From the NCBI RefSeq assembly GCF_024139115.2, contig NW_026942816.1, positions 372,001 through 436,000 of the forward strand: a stretch of DNA of 64,000 nt. The letters are read 5' to 3'. Both the position numbers and the translations under genes were made by a program. The DNA is from Armigeres subalbatus. Its lineage: Eukaryota; Arthropoda; Insecta; Diptera; Culicidae. This document shows, in pieces, positions 11,046 to 23,164 of this stretch. Below the pieces are notes generated by a model. The model worked only from the letters and a program-made list of their open reading frames with translations. It was not told the origin of the DNA and ran no database searches. Every line of letters begins with the position of its first letter. Positions within the stretch are counted from its first letter, which is position 1.

Positions 11046-11514
11046 TAAAAACTTGCAATAAAACAATTACAATCTCTCGGTGCGGCATTTGCAAGCAAAC
11101 ATAAACAAATATACTTTCAACAGAAAATAGTCACTAGCTACTCGAAATAACCCAATATTCAATTTAAAACATTTTCGCAGTATTTTCTAGTGCAGCAGTA
11201 ATCCCAAAATTTCAATTTTCCGCACTCATGACAAGTGCAGAGGTATACACGGGTTGCAGTGGGCGAGTGACGGTATCATTATTTCATATCCCTGCCCACA
11301 TTGACACATCTAAATGCTGACGTGGCAGGCGCCAGTGTGACAAAACAATTGAGATCCTCGGTACTTGAACATTGAAGATGAGCAAACATCTGTTGCTTCT
11401 CTGTGCAAGAACAGTAATGGAGTAGCAACAATGGGCGGTCAATTAAGCTATGCTAGAAATACCCGGACGAATGTCGTTTCGACGAATAGTTAAAATCCAT
11501 CAAAATCCATCACA
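11046..11514. other. Unassigned spacer
   Basis: AT-rich at the start, then mixed sequence. No motif, terminal repeat or frame worth annotating. Confidence 0.4.
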
Positions 11515-11830
11515 TTGTGAGTAGTGACAAACCAGAAGGCAAGGAATGAGAAGTTAGCAGACAGGAGAGAGATGTGAACAGTGAGAAGTGAGACGTCCCT
11601 CTTGTGATAAGTGAGGGAAAGAAATGAAAAATGAGAAGTAAGAAGTGTGATGTGAAAAACAAGATGTGAAAATTGAAGAATAAGAGATGCGACGTCTCAC
11701 ATCTCACTTATAATTTTTCACATCTTCTTCTTACAACACGTTTCTTGCAGTAAGACGTTCCACTTCTCACTGCTTATATCTCACTTTAGTCTCCTTACTT
11801 CTCTGCCCTTTTCTCATTTTAAACATTCAA
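11515..11830. repeat. Purine-rich to pyrimidine-rich mirror tract
   Basis: From 11515 to about 11690 the top strand is made of variants of gtgagaagtgagaa; from 11697 to 11830 it is made of variants of ttctcacttctcac. The switch lies at gacgtctcac near 11692. The result is an imperfect palindrome of a short degenerate repeat that could fold back or form unusual purine-pyrimidine structures. It is non-coding. Confidence 0.65.
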
Positions 11831-12054
11831 GCGTCGCAGCATGCGTGGAATAATAAAAATGACAGTTGTGCGTGTTTTCCGTTTTTAATCGGGTGCTTTT
11901 AGAAATGCTAGTGTATTTAGTTTTGGATTCCGGGAGGCTGGTCCTTAAAGAGCCGTGTAAAAAGCGACCAATTCGTAGCTCTTCAAACTAAGCTAATGAT
12001 GGTCTAGAAAATCAAAACAAAATTATAACCCATTGTAACTAGAGGTATGCGCTG

Positions 12055-12165
12055 GTCCGATATTCGTTGGCGGCGGCGTTTGATATAATTTTGGTCGGCG
12101 GCGTTTTCGGCGTCACGCCGAAAGCCATTTTAGCCGGCGGCGGCGTGCATCGCCGTGGCGATTTT
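12055..12165. repeat. GGC-rich short repeat cluster
   Basis: Repeated ggcggcggcgt and tcggcgtcacgccga-type units, with strongly raised GC against an AT-rich background. It is probably a fragment of a GC-rich dispersed repeat. The flanking DNA (11831-12054, 12166-12680) shows no genes. Confidence 0.4.
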
Positions 12166-12684
12166 TCCATTACGTTTTTCTAAGATTTGTTTTTGCATTG
12201 TTTCGGGATATTTCAAGATTTTCAAATCTTTTGAATTTCGCATGAAAAATCTAATGAACTTCTCAAGAAAAATCTATAAGTTTTTTTTTATAATTTCGAG
12301 AATATTTTCGAACAATCTTTGGAAGTACCAAGAGAAGGTCTTTGTAATTCCTAAATAAAATTGATTGGTATTTCAGCAGATTCTCAGAAAATTCTTGATA
12401 ATTGTAGGAGAGTGCGGTTGGTGGAATGGGTGTTTAACCGTTGGCTTTCTCAGTCTAGAATAATAAAGACGGCTAGCTTGGCATGGCCAACAATAAAAAA
12501 GTAAATTCTTAAGAATTTCCGCGGGAGACTTTCAAGAAAAAATCTCTGGAATGTTCACGAGAAATTGTTCGTAAGTTTAACGGAAACTTCTTTAGAATTT
12601 CCGCGGAGGATTGTTCAAAATGTCTCCACGAAAAATTGATTTAAAATTATTGGGTTTCTACGGGAAATTCTTTGTACATTAGAC

Positions 12685-13057
12685 GTTCGATAACTGGAAG
12701 TAATATTAAAAACGGTTAGCAGTGCGGGGTCGGAAATTTCTTATACGAAATGATGTGGTTTTTATACAATATACGAAATTTCCGACCCCGTACTGCTAAC
12801 CATATTTAATTAAATTGCTTCTAGAATTTTTAAAAAGAGTTTCAAAATTTTCTACGTATGCTTCCCAGTGCAGTTTTTTTTTTCGAATATCTTCTTTTCT
12901 GCTTCTTCTTCTTCATGCAACATTAGACTGCCAATACACCGATAAGCCGCCATTACCGAGCGTGGAAAGCTGGATAGCGCTGAACAATCAGGTGCACTTC
13001 TATTCTGACGCCGTCTGATAATTGTTTGCCGTCTTGAATGCGTCGCAGTTATCGAAC
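12685..13057. repeat. Small element with 12-bp inverted ends and an internal 27-bp hairpin
   Basis: Ends gttcgataactg (12685-12696) and cagttatcgaac (13046-13057) are perfect inverted repeats. Inside, 12714-12740 and 12775-12801 form a hairpin: ggttagcagtgcggggtcgg pairs with ccgaccccgtactgctaacc with one mismatch. A related end (tgcagttattgaacg) occurs at 31318-31335. No protein is encoded, so this is probably a non-autonomous element. Confidence 0.5.
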
Positions 13058-13129
13058 GCCATTGGCTAGCTGAAATGAAAACATGTTGCAGTTCTCGAAC
13101 GACTAATGTATTGTCCATAAGAAATTGTT

Positions 13130-14005
13130 GGAAAATCCCATTGGCCGCAAAGCGACACACGGCCGAACTTGTAATTCGGTCCAAATAGTCGTTTGCCCTA
13201 ATAGGTCGTTTGGCCGAAAAGGTCATCAGCCCAAAAATGCTGTTTGGCCGAAATGGTCGTTTGGCAGAATGGAATATTTGTCCGAAAATATAGTTTAGGC
13301 CAACAGGTTATACGGCCAAATGTCAATAACTGAACGGGTAATTTAATCCAAAACATCCATCGATTTGGACTAATAACATTTACGTTGAAAAGGCTAATTG
13401 TCAAACGACTACTGAATGACATTTTTTACCAAACGGCATTTTTGGTAAAATATCTATATTCGGTCAAACGGCTTTTCCATCCAAACGGCAAATTCATTCA
13501 AATAGTTAGGGTAAACAACTTTTTACAAGTCTTCCAACATTTTCATTTTGCCATTGTCACAGCCATTGCTTTCGGCCAAACTACATTTTCGGTCAAACCA
13601 GTTTTGACCTGATAACAGTTTCCGTGAAACGTTTAGTTTTGCTAATTGGTATCTGGTTAGATGTATTTTGGCCTAAAGGCCAGTATCGACTTAAAAATAG
13701 AGAGGCCATGGAATTTTGTTCAATTGTCAATAGACAAAAAGACCATTTCGCCAAACAAATGGCCATTTCTGATCATATTACCCGTTCAGTACGAGGATCA
13801 GAAATTTGGCTGTATTGTTGGATCAAATTACTTTTTCGGCCAAATGGCCCATTCTGTCAAAAAACTATTTCTGCAAAATGGCATTTTTGGCCAACAATCG
13901 TTTCGGCCGGACAACCTGGTAGGGCAAACGGCTTTTTCGGCCAAATTGACAGTTCGGCCGTCTGTCGCTTTCGGTCAATGGAACTTACCAAGAATTTCTA
14001 ATCAA
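13130..14005. repeat. Degenerate array of ggccaaa/ttcggcc motifs
   Basis: The segment is built from loosely repeated 18-30-bp units such as tttcggccaaacgac and ccgaaatggtcgtttggc, in both orientations. The block catattacccgttcag is also found in the array at 37256-37880. The frames named by their FGQTTFSAK-like translation (13198-14011) are repeat artefacts. Confidence 0.7.
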
Positions 14006-14509
14006 AAATAGAAAGAATTTTCTGAAGAAATCCAAAAAAAACCTCAAAAATTCCGAGCATTTTTTCGATGTCTTAAAGTTGGCTATGCCAAACAGGCCGT
14101 TTAGTGATGAACTTCTCCCTGCGAAAAAATCACTCTAATAAAGGATAAGAAAAACTAATCGTCTCATATAATCTAGATTGAGGAAGTCAACGTAAAACAT
14201 CTCTTTTACCAGTTACAATTTACTGTGTGAATTTCAAAGAATACTCAACAAAAACTCAATAGGAACATTCCGTGGATATTCCGAACATTTTCCTATAGAA
14301 AGTTGAAACAACTTCTCGTGAAAAATCTGAAGAGATTCTCATGTGAATACCAAACAACTTTCCTTGATAAATCCAAAGAGTTATCGATACTTGAAAGTAG
14401 TTTCCGTGGAAAATCTGAAAATTATTTTCGAATAACTATCTTCTTTCCATAAAAATTTGAGGCGAAAATCAAAAGATTCTCCCGTTATTGTCTTGAAAAT
14501 ATCCAAAAT
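14006..14509. other. AT-rich spacer with weak ttcc/gaaa periodicity
   Basis: Degenerate motifs such as aatctgaagag and ttccgtggaaaatc recur loosely, like the family at 12530-12680 and 49640-52160. No gene. Confidence 0.35.
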
Positions 14510-14640
14510 GACCAATTCAGCCGAACAACACTTTCGACCAAACGACTATTTCGGCCGAAGGACATATTCATGATTTTTAGCCAAAGGAACTGTTCGACCA
14601 AATGACATTTTCGGCCAAATAACTTTAGGCTAGATATCCA
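14510..14640. repeat. Short segment of the ggccaaa array family
   Basis: Units such as ttcgaccaaacgactatttc and ttttcggccaaataac recur. This is the same family as at 13130-14005 and is separated from it by about 500 bp of unrelated AT-rich DNA. Confidence 0.55.
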
Positions 14641-14649
14641 AATGAAGTC

Positions 14650-15018
14650 TGAAAACACAATGAGATCATATAGAAAACATATTTTGATTTTGACATCAAA
14701 TTGAGTCATAATTCGTTTTCAAATATGTATAAATCATTATGATTGATTACATATTTTGATCTCATTTTGCTGTAGATTAGTAAATTGAATGATATGACAT
14801 CAAACTGTGTACTTATTTTGTTATCGGAAACCAATTTCAAAATTAGTTTTCGATTTGCTCTCATCGACAGCAAGAATAGTTAATGATTGAATGTCACAGT
14901 AAGATATTTCTGCTATTACGTTTTGTTATTTTAACCATTAAAACGACCAAAAAGATATCAAATTGTAAACATAATCGATGATTTCACAACATTGAATAAA
15001 AGTTATCGGTTTGCTCGG
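14650..15018. repeat. AT-rich dispersed element, uninterrupted copy
   Basis: From atgagatcatatagaaaaca to gttatcggtttgctc the sequence is collinear with 42920-44369, except that the other copy contains two inserted SINEs. This copy therefore gives the empty-site sequence for both insertions. Both copies contain the block ttatcggaaaccaat. No coding capacity. Confidence 0.7.
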
Positions 15019-15029
15019 GAAGGCTTCTA

Positions 15030-15110
15030 CCAAATAGTCTTTTCGGTTAAACGACATATTCGGCCTAACAAAACTTTCAGCATTGTGACTTTCTCCCGAA
15101 CGACTCTTTT
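15030..15110. repeat. Remnant of the ggccaaa array family
   Basis: Units such as cttttcggttaaacgacata continue the motif seen upstream at 13130 and 14510. Short and degraded. Confidence 0.4.
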
Positions 15111-16834
15111 CTGTTCAAAAATTAAATTTCAATTATAGTTTTGTTTAATTTCAACGGGAACTCCTTCGCAAATTTTCACGCTTAGTTTTTACGAAGAGCT
15201 TTTCAAAATTTCAACAAGATATTGTATGGAATTTTTATGGAAATAATTGGTATCTTCAAGGAAAATTCTCTGGAGTTTCAACGTGACAAAGCTTTGTTTT
15301 TGTCGGAGATAATAATGACAAAGATCCGAACATTTTTGTCAGCAACAAAAAAGAAGACAATCTTGTTGCTAACTTTTCATCCCGTTATTTTGCATTATTT
15401 CTAGTGAAAATTTCGGTTTTATGTTATCATAGTTTCTGCTTTTATGGAAATATTCGAGAATCGAACAATGATTACAAAATAAGCAGCGTATTTTCGGAGA
15501 TATCAGAGCATGCAAGGCAAATGATTCTTGTCATATTGTGTTCGGGTTCTTATAAAGGTTTGTCGCTAGGTGCGTTTGTCAGTAACAAACTCTGTTGATG
15601 ACAAAGAGTATATTGTTAGGCGTTGCTCGAATATTGATTCCCTGCTTCTAAGACAAGAATGGTTTCTTCAGAAAATGTAGGGAATGGGATGTACTAGTTG
15701 TTCATAACAAGTACAGCAAAACTTAACAAGGACGCCCTTATTCGTACTAACTACTCAGGGAGTAGAAGGTCGAGAAGAGGCACCGCTGCTAACTAAAGCG
15801 TGAACCGGATACCTATAGGACTCCCACAATATCCGCGGCAATAGCAACAAACAATGCTCTGTACGTATTTAGCTGAATATTTTATGAATTCGTTATTTGG
15901 TGAACCATTGAGAGAAAAAAAGAATAAAGAACTGGAACGTGCTCACCAATTTAGTTCATCCAGAGTTCATCCTGCATCCTTCTTTGCTTCCAATGGAGAC
16001 GTGATCGCAATGCCGAACTATGGCCGATTCGGAGGCTGCGTTTGTTCACGTGGTTTCAGTGGCTGTGGAAGTTCCTTTTAGTATCATGGCTGCTGATTCT
16101 TTAAAATTGTATCAAGTGCGTTCATAGCATTGAGTCTTTATCTTGAATTGCTCAAGAGTTCAAGAATTGTAAAATAAAATTCTTGAATTCTGAAAAGATG
16201 AGATTAAAATAAGGAAGGCAGTATCAAACATAATAACATTTTTCATAACTATTTGTATTCCATTTTCTTTTCAATTTGGAATTTGGAATTTGGCATTTTA
16301 TGTTGGTTAAGTACAAACATTTGAACATTCAAAACGTTCGAGTTATTTGATAAATGAAGCTATTAGAAAAATAGATAGAAAAAAATAATATTGCGGATCT
16401 TTTGAAAATTTTCCATTCTGCGGATTCCGTAAAGTTCTTCCGCAGGCTTGAAAACCTTCGAAACACTGAAACAAAAAGCAGATGTTTGGTGTTGTCATCG
16501 TAGTATGCCATGCGAAACGACGGAGAAAATGTATGAAGTGACAGCTGCGGTAGTTTATAAATTGCACCGGAAAAGGGAAAGCTTTCTCTGGAACAGCAAT
16601 AACAATTTCATCATTTATTCGAATCATCGAATTCAAACAATCAAAATCGGTGAAGTAAGAAAGCATGAGGAATACAATTTTATGTCTTTAGTCTGTAGAA
16701 GTTCCAAACAAAAAAAAACTATTGTATTTAATTAAAATCCAAGTCACAGATGCTAAAGATAAAAGGATATTATAAACTAATACAATTCTATTTGTCACAG
16801 AGTAATTTGACGGAATTTTATTCTGTGGAAAGTA
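15111..16834. other. Unassigned AT-rich DNA
   Basis: No family motifs. A 75-codon frame at 15854-16081 ends in a Gly/Cys-rich stretch but has no recognisable domain and is left unannotated. Weak ttcc-type periodicity is present near 15130-15300. Confidence 0.4.
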
Positions 16835-16840
16835 TCAACA

Positions 16841-17543
16841 TTAGACTGGCCCAGGAATGAAAAAGTTGTCTAATTCCACGGGGCACCCCCCGGGATTGTG
16901 TCTTTGGGTGAGAAAATCAATCTCTGAAAATTTCAGCTAAATCGCTTGTTGCATAAGCTGGCGCATTTGATTTGAAGTTTGTATGGGGATTTCAGCCAAA
17001 ATGTATAGGAAAATACACCACCGTCACTCATTCGATCTGGAAATTGGTTCTGATTGCTCGATTGACCTCAGAATTGCAAAAACGGCAGTTGGTATGCTAC
17101 AGAACAATTTCACAGAACATTGTATGATGATTAAATGAACTTTTATATAGGTTTCGGCTGATGCGATTCGATCAAAAAACCCAAAAATACACAAATCAGC
17201 TCCTAATAAATCAGCCGAAAACTATATAAAAGTTCATTTAATCATCATGCAATGTTCTGTGAAATTGTTCTGTAGCATACCAACTGCTGTTTTTGCAATT
17301 CTGAGGTCAATCGAGCAACCATAACCAATTTCCAGATCGAATGAGTGACGGAGTTGTATTTTCCTATACATTTTGGCTGAAATCTCCATACAAACTTCAA
17401 ATCAAATGCGCCAGCTTATGCAACAAGCGATTTAGCTGAAATTTTCAGAGATTGATTTTCTCACCCAAAGACACAACTCTGGGGGGTGCCCCGTGGAATT
17501 CGACAACATTTTTTTCTCCCCATAATAATCTGGGCCAGTCTAA
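16841..17543. mobile_element. 703-bp fold-back MITE with 6-bp target duplication
   Basis: The termini ttagactggcccag and ctgggccagtctaa are perfect inverted repeats, flanked on both sides by tcaaca (16835-16840 and 17544-17549). The two arms, about 320 bp each, are reverse complements over their whole length and are separated by a loop of about 50 bp near 17166-17215. No frame encodes a transposase. A solo arm of the same family lies at 433-730. The 6-bp duplication does not by itself fix the superfamily. Confidence 0.85.
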
Positions 17544-18685
17544 TCAACATATAGTAATAGCAACAATATTTCACTTTTAGGTTACAACTAGCCATTCTAG
17601 ATGCGTTCTGTATAAACAAATAAAAGCTGTGACTGTTTAAGGTACAGCCTGATATTCAAAAGAGAAAAGATGTCCAAGTTTGAATACTAGTTGTAATAAC
17701 CGTTGGAATAGTTGAGTTATGGTAAATTGTTTTGAGTATTTTGACACATTTTTTTCTAACAACTTCCTAACAGCATTAGTTATAGTTTGATGGAAAATTT
17801 AGTTAATTTAAAAACATCCTGATCCTGAATCAAGTTTATACTGCCTTTGATTGAAAAATTGTTGAACTCAGTAACACAACATGATATGATTATGTTATCC
17901 TGGGGTGCTCTCTGTTGCTCTGCTACCTTATTTGGATTACAATGTGGTTGGTTTTATCTAATCAGAACCGAATCAAGAGGGTAGTGATTAAAAATAGCCT
18001 ATTCTGTCAAACAACGTATTTGATTTATTCGAATGTTTGGTTTTAACATGTGTTCGACTGAACACGACACTTTAGGCCATGTGATCCGGTCGGCCAACTG
18101 ACACGGAACCAGATGGTAACAGATGATGAGAAGCAACAAAGGGAATTTCCGGAAATTGTGTATGAATTGTAACATTTATTTCTTTTTCAATAAATTACAA
18201 ACATCTTTATCGCCATCGCAACGGTTGAAAATACTGACACCTACCTACAGCAGTTATCACTCGTACCCATCGCCGTCCTTCATGGGACTAGGCGTCCTTC
18301 TTTTTTGGAACCATGTCAATATGGCCATTCGCAGGAAGGCTGCACCTACTCTGTCCGAACAATGAAACAGAGTTCCTGCTTGACCAAGCAGACCGAGTAC
18401 TATGTGAAGCTGCCAACAATCTCTAAGTTCACGCGATTTTAGCCAGGGCAACTGCGGAATTCTGGGAAAAGAAGCCAGGGGCAGAAAAGGTCAAACATCA
18501 GGCGCTCAGTGAAGTTGGATGACATTCCGAAATTAATGAAAAGCAGTTTTGGTTCCAACTTGCATAGTTCTTCTTCCGCTGGCTTTCTGTTTTGCAAGAG
18601 CTAGTAACCTCAATTGGCAATCTGCAGTATCTTGTTCTTGAGGTATGACCATTCCAGTCGTCAGGCAGCATTTTAAACGGGTATA
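17544..18685. other. Unassigned spacer
   Basis: About 1.1 kb without recognised genes. A frame of 80 codons at 18123-18365 has no motif. The GC content is higher around 18230-18660 than upstream, but I could not identify a family. Confidence 0.4.
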
Positions 18686-18840
18686 CCCCGCTAGGCATAA
18701 GGGACGTTAGGCATAATGAACGTTAGGCATAAAATGACCCAAAGAACAGCCTATGATATAAAGAAGCCAGAATTATGCCAAATGTCCATTATACCTAACG
18801 TACATCATGCCTATCGTCCGTTATGCTTACGTCCATAATG
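18686..18840. repeat. Degenerate palindrome of ggcataa-ggacgtta units
   Basis: Direct units gctaggcataagggacg, gttaggcataatgaacg and gttaggcataaa (18689-18731) are mirrored by inverse units such as ttatgccaaatgtccatta (about 18773-18835). The whole forms an imperfect fold-back of about 150 bp with no coding potential. Confidence 0.55.
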
Positions 18841-19396
18841 TTTGAAGTACTTATCCCCAAAGACGCGGAGCCCTTTAAACAAGGTGTGTGTCGTCCCGGT
18901 CTTTCAAAGGGTTACATCACTATGTATAGTAATAGTGGATAATATTATAGGAATAGGGAAGGGAAGAATAGGATAGAAATAGGAAACAGTCAGTCTAAGC
19001 TAAAGCTAACCAGGGCTTAATATTAAAAGAATATTGTAAAAATAATATTCTAATACAGCGGTTCTCAACCTTTATCTTGAGAGGTTCTCCTTCGAACTTT
19101 TATATTAACTTCCGAGCAGGAGAAATTGAATCAATAATATCTAATTCAGTTATTGACACCATACTCTGTTATGAACTAGCCCTACATAAGAGATAAAATA
19201 CCAAAGGAATAATACCAAAAACTAATATGCACAATACTTTAGCCATAACATGCTCAGTTATTAAATTGAATTTCAATACCAAATGCATAACCAATTATTA
19301 TTCGTATGGTATAGAAATACCTAAGTATGTTACGCCTCAAGTATTCTGCATTTAAGTTTTTGGTATTGTTTTTTGGTATTTTACCTCTTATGCAAG

Positions 19397-19678
19397 ACTT
19401 CTTCTTCTTATTGGCATTACATCCCCACACTGGGGCAGAGCCGCCTTGCAGCTTAGTGTTCATTAAGCACTTCCACAGTTGTTAACTGCGAGGTTTCTAA
19501 GCTAGGTTACCATTTTTGCATTTGTATATCATGAGGCTAGCACGATGATACTTTTATGCCCAGGGAAGTCGAGACAATTTCCAATCCGAAAATTGCCTAG
19601 ACCGGCACCGGGAATCGCCACCCTCAGCATGGTCTTGCTTTGAAGCCGCGCGTCTTACCGCACGGCTAAGGAGGACCC
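19397..19678 (-). mobile_element. tRNA-derived SINE, copy A (Feilai-like)
   Basis: On the minus strand it starts gggtcctccttagccgtgcg, with an RNA polymerase III box A-like ttagccgtgcggtaagacg, and ends in a short (GAA)n tail (plus-strand cttcttctt). It is collinear with copies at 38154, 42966 and 43499. Compared with them it lacks about 7 bp in box B (the GGTTCGA part), so the internal promoter is broken. Mobilisation would depend on LINE enzymes in trans. Confidence 0.8.
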
Positions 19679-19908
19679 AAGGCCAGTTCATACCAATTTC
19701 TGTTATCGAGGTCGTCGCTCCTGCTTGGGTTGAGGTACCTCCAATTTTTTCACTGTAAATGAAAATAGGATAGCTCATAAGATATATGGAAAACGGACCT
19801 GAAAATTAAAGGAATATATGGCTCTCCAAAAGTTGTCAGAAAGCTTTATTATTCTGTAAAACTTTGCAATTCAAATTAAGTTTACTCATCAGACTTTCCA
19901 TAAACTAC

Positions 19909-20069
19909 TTGAAAGGATGCTTCCGTATCTATTGAAAGGAGGCTTCCGAACCTCTTGAAAGGAGGCTTCTGAGCCTTTTGAAAAAAGGCTTCCGAACCTC
20001 TTGAAAGGAGGCTTTTGAGCCTTTTAAAAGAAGGCTTTGGAGAATCTCAAAAGAAAGTTTACGAGCGTC
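19909..20069 (+). repeat. 23-bp minisatellite, seven units
   Basis: Seven head-to-tail 23-bp units of the type ttgaaaggaggcttccgaac + ctc, starting at 19909, 19932, 19955, 19978, 20001, 20024 and 20047. Units 2 and 4 (ending aacctc) alternate with units 3 and 5 (ending gagcctt), suggesting 46-bp higher-order copying. The last two units are degraded. It lies inside the hAT-type shell. Confidence 0.9.
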
Positions 20070-20851
20070 TCGGTAGCTGGAAGGAGGCTTGGAGGTTGGA
20101 GCTACTGGGGTTTTCGAAAAAGGCCTTCATGCTTCCGAACCAGGGACGAGAAAACTACAATTTTAAAAATAATCTGTGTTGATCAACACTTATACATGAT
20201 CTTACATTTAAATTATCCATTTATAAAAAGTCGCCGGCGAGTAAGAATCGTTTGAAAATGCATGTTGATTCGAATCATTTACTTTCACATTTTTAATTCT
20301 TTTCCTTCCCACCATGAAAGCATAAGGCTTAACAGAAGATTTAAAGCAACTGTTCGCATTTAGCAGGCATTAGTTAGGTTTATATTTAAATGATAATTCT
20401 TTGTTTGTTTTCTTTAAAGTCCACAATTTGAGAATCAATCATTGGCGACACATCGACTACTGTTCTGCCCATGATCGCTATTTTTTTTTCCAAGTTCGTT
20501 TATTTGGTAGGCTCAGGCGTGTATAACACTTTACGGAGCCATATTTCTTTGTGATATATACAATCAATGTCATTTTTTTCAGTTAGTAAGAGAGGGATAA
20601 GAGCCAGCGTACTCGTGGTGACTCGAGGTTAGTTTACAATATTAAAGGATGGACGAGGCTTAGGATTCGGAATCAAGGAATTTCGGCTGCTGATCCGGGC
20701 ATTTGGCGTAAGGAACGATGTGGCGTGTCGTCGTGCTCGAGGATTGGTTCTACTGGGAGCGTCTTCCGGATGGCCTGAGTAACGGAGATCTACGGAACAT
20801 AGAGACAGAGACAGTACAAAAAAAAAACTTTGACAGAAGAAAAAAAAATTA

Positions 20852-21720
20852 GATTTTGATGTCAGAATCACAAATGAAACTATAAATGGCCTGCATATAG
20901 ACCGCATCACGATCCCCCAAAACACCTCGAATTTCCCTGAAGGGTTGTTTACCTCGGGCCACTAGGGTATCCAATAGTCGCTCTCTGGAGGCGTCATTTT
21001 CCGAGCAGAACCAAACTACGTGATCGATGTCATCATAACCGGCTCCGCACCTACATAAGTTGCTATCGACAAGGTTTATTCTGTACAGATGTGCGTTTAG
21101 TGAATAGTGATTGGACATAAGTCTCGACATCACGCGAATGAAGCCTCGACTTAAGTCCTCACCTCTGAACCACGCTCGCCCAGAAACTTTTGGAACTATG
21201 GAAAATAGCCACCGTCCGAGTTCATTGTGTGTCCAATTCCTTTGCCAACTTTGAAGAGTACTCTGACGGACTAATGGTAAAAAATTCGTTACTCGAGAAT
21301 TGTCTATCATAAACCTCACCTTCCTGTGTGCCCACCTTTGCCAGCGAGTCTGCCTTCTCATTGCCGTAGATTGAGCAGTGAGAAGGGACCCAAACAAAGG
21401 TAATCTTGAATGATCTTTCGACCAAAACACGGATCTGCTCTCTTATGTTTGTAAGAAAGTAAGATGCGTGCTTAACAGGTTTCATCGACCGAAGGGCCTC
21501 GATAGAACTAAGCTATGACTATCCGAGAAGATGAAATAATGATCTACGGGCTGATTGGAAATTATCCCCAAAGCGAAGTTAATTGCTGCCAGCTCAGCAA
21601 CATGAACCGAACACGGTTCCTGATGTTTTCGGAAGGTGGTTGAAGTTACATTGAAAACACCGATGCCAGTGGATCCGTTGATGCGAGAACCATCAGTGAA
21701 ATATCTGTTGTTGCAATTGA
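20852..21720 (-). pseudogene. RNase H and C-terminal region of the I-type element
   Basis: FTDGSRINGSTGIGVFN (about 21700-21650) carries the first RNase H Asp. The Glu and Asp positions follow in VAELAAINFAL and FSDSHSSIEAL, and VWVPSHCSIYGNEKADSLAK is the last catalytic block. A shifted frame then has the tail region CRCGAGYDDIDHVVWFC, a Cys/His motif seen at the C-terminus of such ORF2 proteins. The frame ends at 20852. Several frameshifts make it non-functional. Confidence 0.8.
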
Positions 21721-22194
21721 CATGTTAATATTTTTCAGAAAAAGTGAGGGAATAGATATTTGTCGAAGATGATCTGGTATTCCTTGAATAGCATGTTTCA
21801 TGGACAGATCGTATACAATCGAGGAACTATCGTTGGTGAAGTGAACTCGAGGGGATTATAACACGGAAGACAAAGATCTGATGATATGTAGTTGAGATAA
21901 ACTCTCAGGAATCTTGAACGACAAGTTAGTTCAAGCATATTATCGAAGTTATCTAGAACAAGTGTGTTACTTGTTCCACATTTGATGAGTATTCTAAGCG
22001 AGAGCTCCCAGTAACGGTGCTTTAAAGGAGTGACTCCAGCAAGCACCTCCAGGCTCATGTTATGCGTTGAATGCATGCAGCCAAGGGCAATACGCAAACA
22101 ACGATACTGAATTCGTTCCAATTTGATCAGGTGGCAATCAGCTGCTGAGAGGAAGCAGAAAAAGCCATACTCTAAAACAGAGAGAATAGTCGTT

Positions 22195-22746
22195 CTATAG
22201 AGTTTGATGAGGTCTTCCGGTAAGCACCCACCATGTTCCGGAGATAGAACGTAGAAAATTGATCCTTTTCCGGCATTTTTGTATCAAATACTCAATGTGG
22301 AGTTTCCAGGTACATTTGGAATCAAACACGACCCCAAGGTATTTAGAAGATAAAGGTTGGTTGATGTCATCATTCAACAGCTTTAGTTTCAGTTGAGCAG
22401 GGTACCGCTTCTTAGTAAACACAACCAACTGAGTTTTTTGCGGTGAAAACTCGATCCCTAAATGTCTGGCCCAAACAGTCAGATTATCTAGGGTACTTTG
22501 CAATGGTCCTTGCAAGACAGCTGCACATGGACCTCTTAGAGAGACCACGGCATCATCTGCAAGTTGTCTCAGCGTGCATTGTCCTTCCAAACAATTGTCA
22601 ATATCTTTGACATAGAAATTATAAAGCAAGGGACTTAAACATGAACCTTGGGGAAGGCCCATGTAACTAGTTCTGGAAGTTGTCAGAGTGCCGAGTGTGA
22701 AGTTCATTTGTTTTTCTGACAACAAATTGTACAAGAAATTATTCAA
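22195..22746 (-). pseudogene. Reverse transcriptase domain of the I-type element (C-terminal half)
   Basis: Residues near the start give GLPQGSCLSPLLYNFYV (RT block 4), then LRQLADDAV (catalytic YADD-type motif, here LADD), FSPQKTQLVVF and SSKYLGVVFDSKCTW. The fingers and the first catalytic Asp are upstream of the truncation and absent. The frame is lost after LRSISG; a following piece (22121 down to 21798, MERIQYRCLRIALGC) is the thumb/connection region in another frame. Confidence 0.8.
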
Positions 22747-23164
22747 AATAACGCTATTTGTAACAATTGCATTTTTGTCGATTTTGAGATAAGCTCATGA
22801 ATCATCTCCAAATTGCTTGTTCTTCCAGCTGATCAGATGAAATAAGAAAGTTTGTTCCAAAAAACTCGAAAAAACTACCAAGTTGTTTTGTAACATTGAG
22901 CAAAGTGACCGCATAACTGTAACACTAGAAAACTTTATTGTCGGTACGCCATGTGCTGCGTGCAAACATTTTCGAAATTAGTTTGCATTCAAATATCAAG
23001 TAATGGAAATGTGTAGACCAAAGAATCCATCTGGAAAAAGTGTTTGTGCATTTTTTAGGAATTTTTAGAAAATCATTGAGATTTGCATACTTATGCATAT
23101 CATAAACTTCATTGTTCCATTTCTTCCATGTCTACTTTTGTTGATTGTTACAAATATGCGATCA

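Larger units (their letters stand above)
20482..22790 (-). mobile_element. 5'-truncated I-type non-LTR retrotransposon
   Basis: On the minus strand it holds the second half of a reverse transcriptase, an RNase H domain, a Cys/His-containing C-terminus, a 3' untranslated region of about 370 bp, and a poly-A run (plus-strand t9 at 20483-20491). RNase H after RT suggests the I clade or a relative. 5' truncation is the usual result of incomplete target-primed reverse transcription. The element sits inside the hAT-type shell. The exact 5' end (about 22750-22800) is unclear and no target duplication was found. Confidence 0.75.

Noticed and set aside
12055..12165. GGC-rich stretch as a CpG-island-like promoter
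   Set aside because: The enrichment is limited to about 110 bp of short repeats, with no core promoter or downstream gene.
15854..16081. Possible small secreted Gly/Cys-rich protein
   Set aside because: No signal peptide, no family resemblance and no conserved context; the length is within chance expectation.
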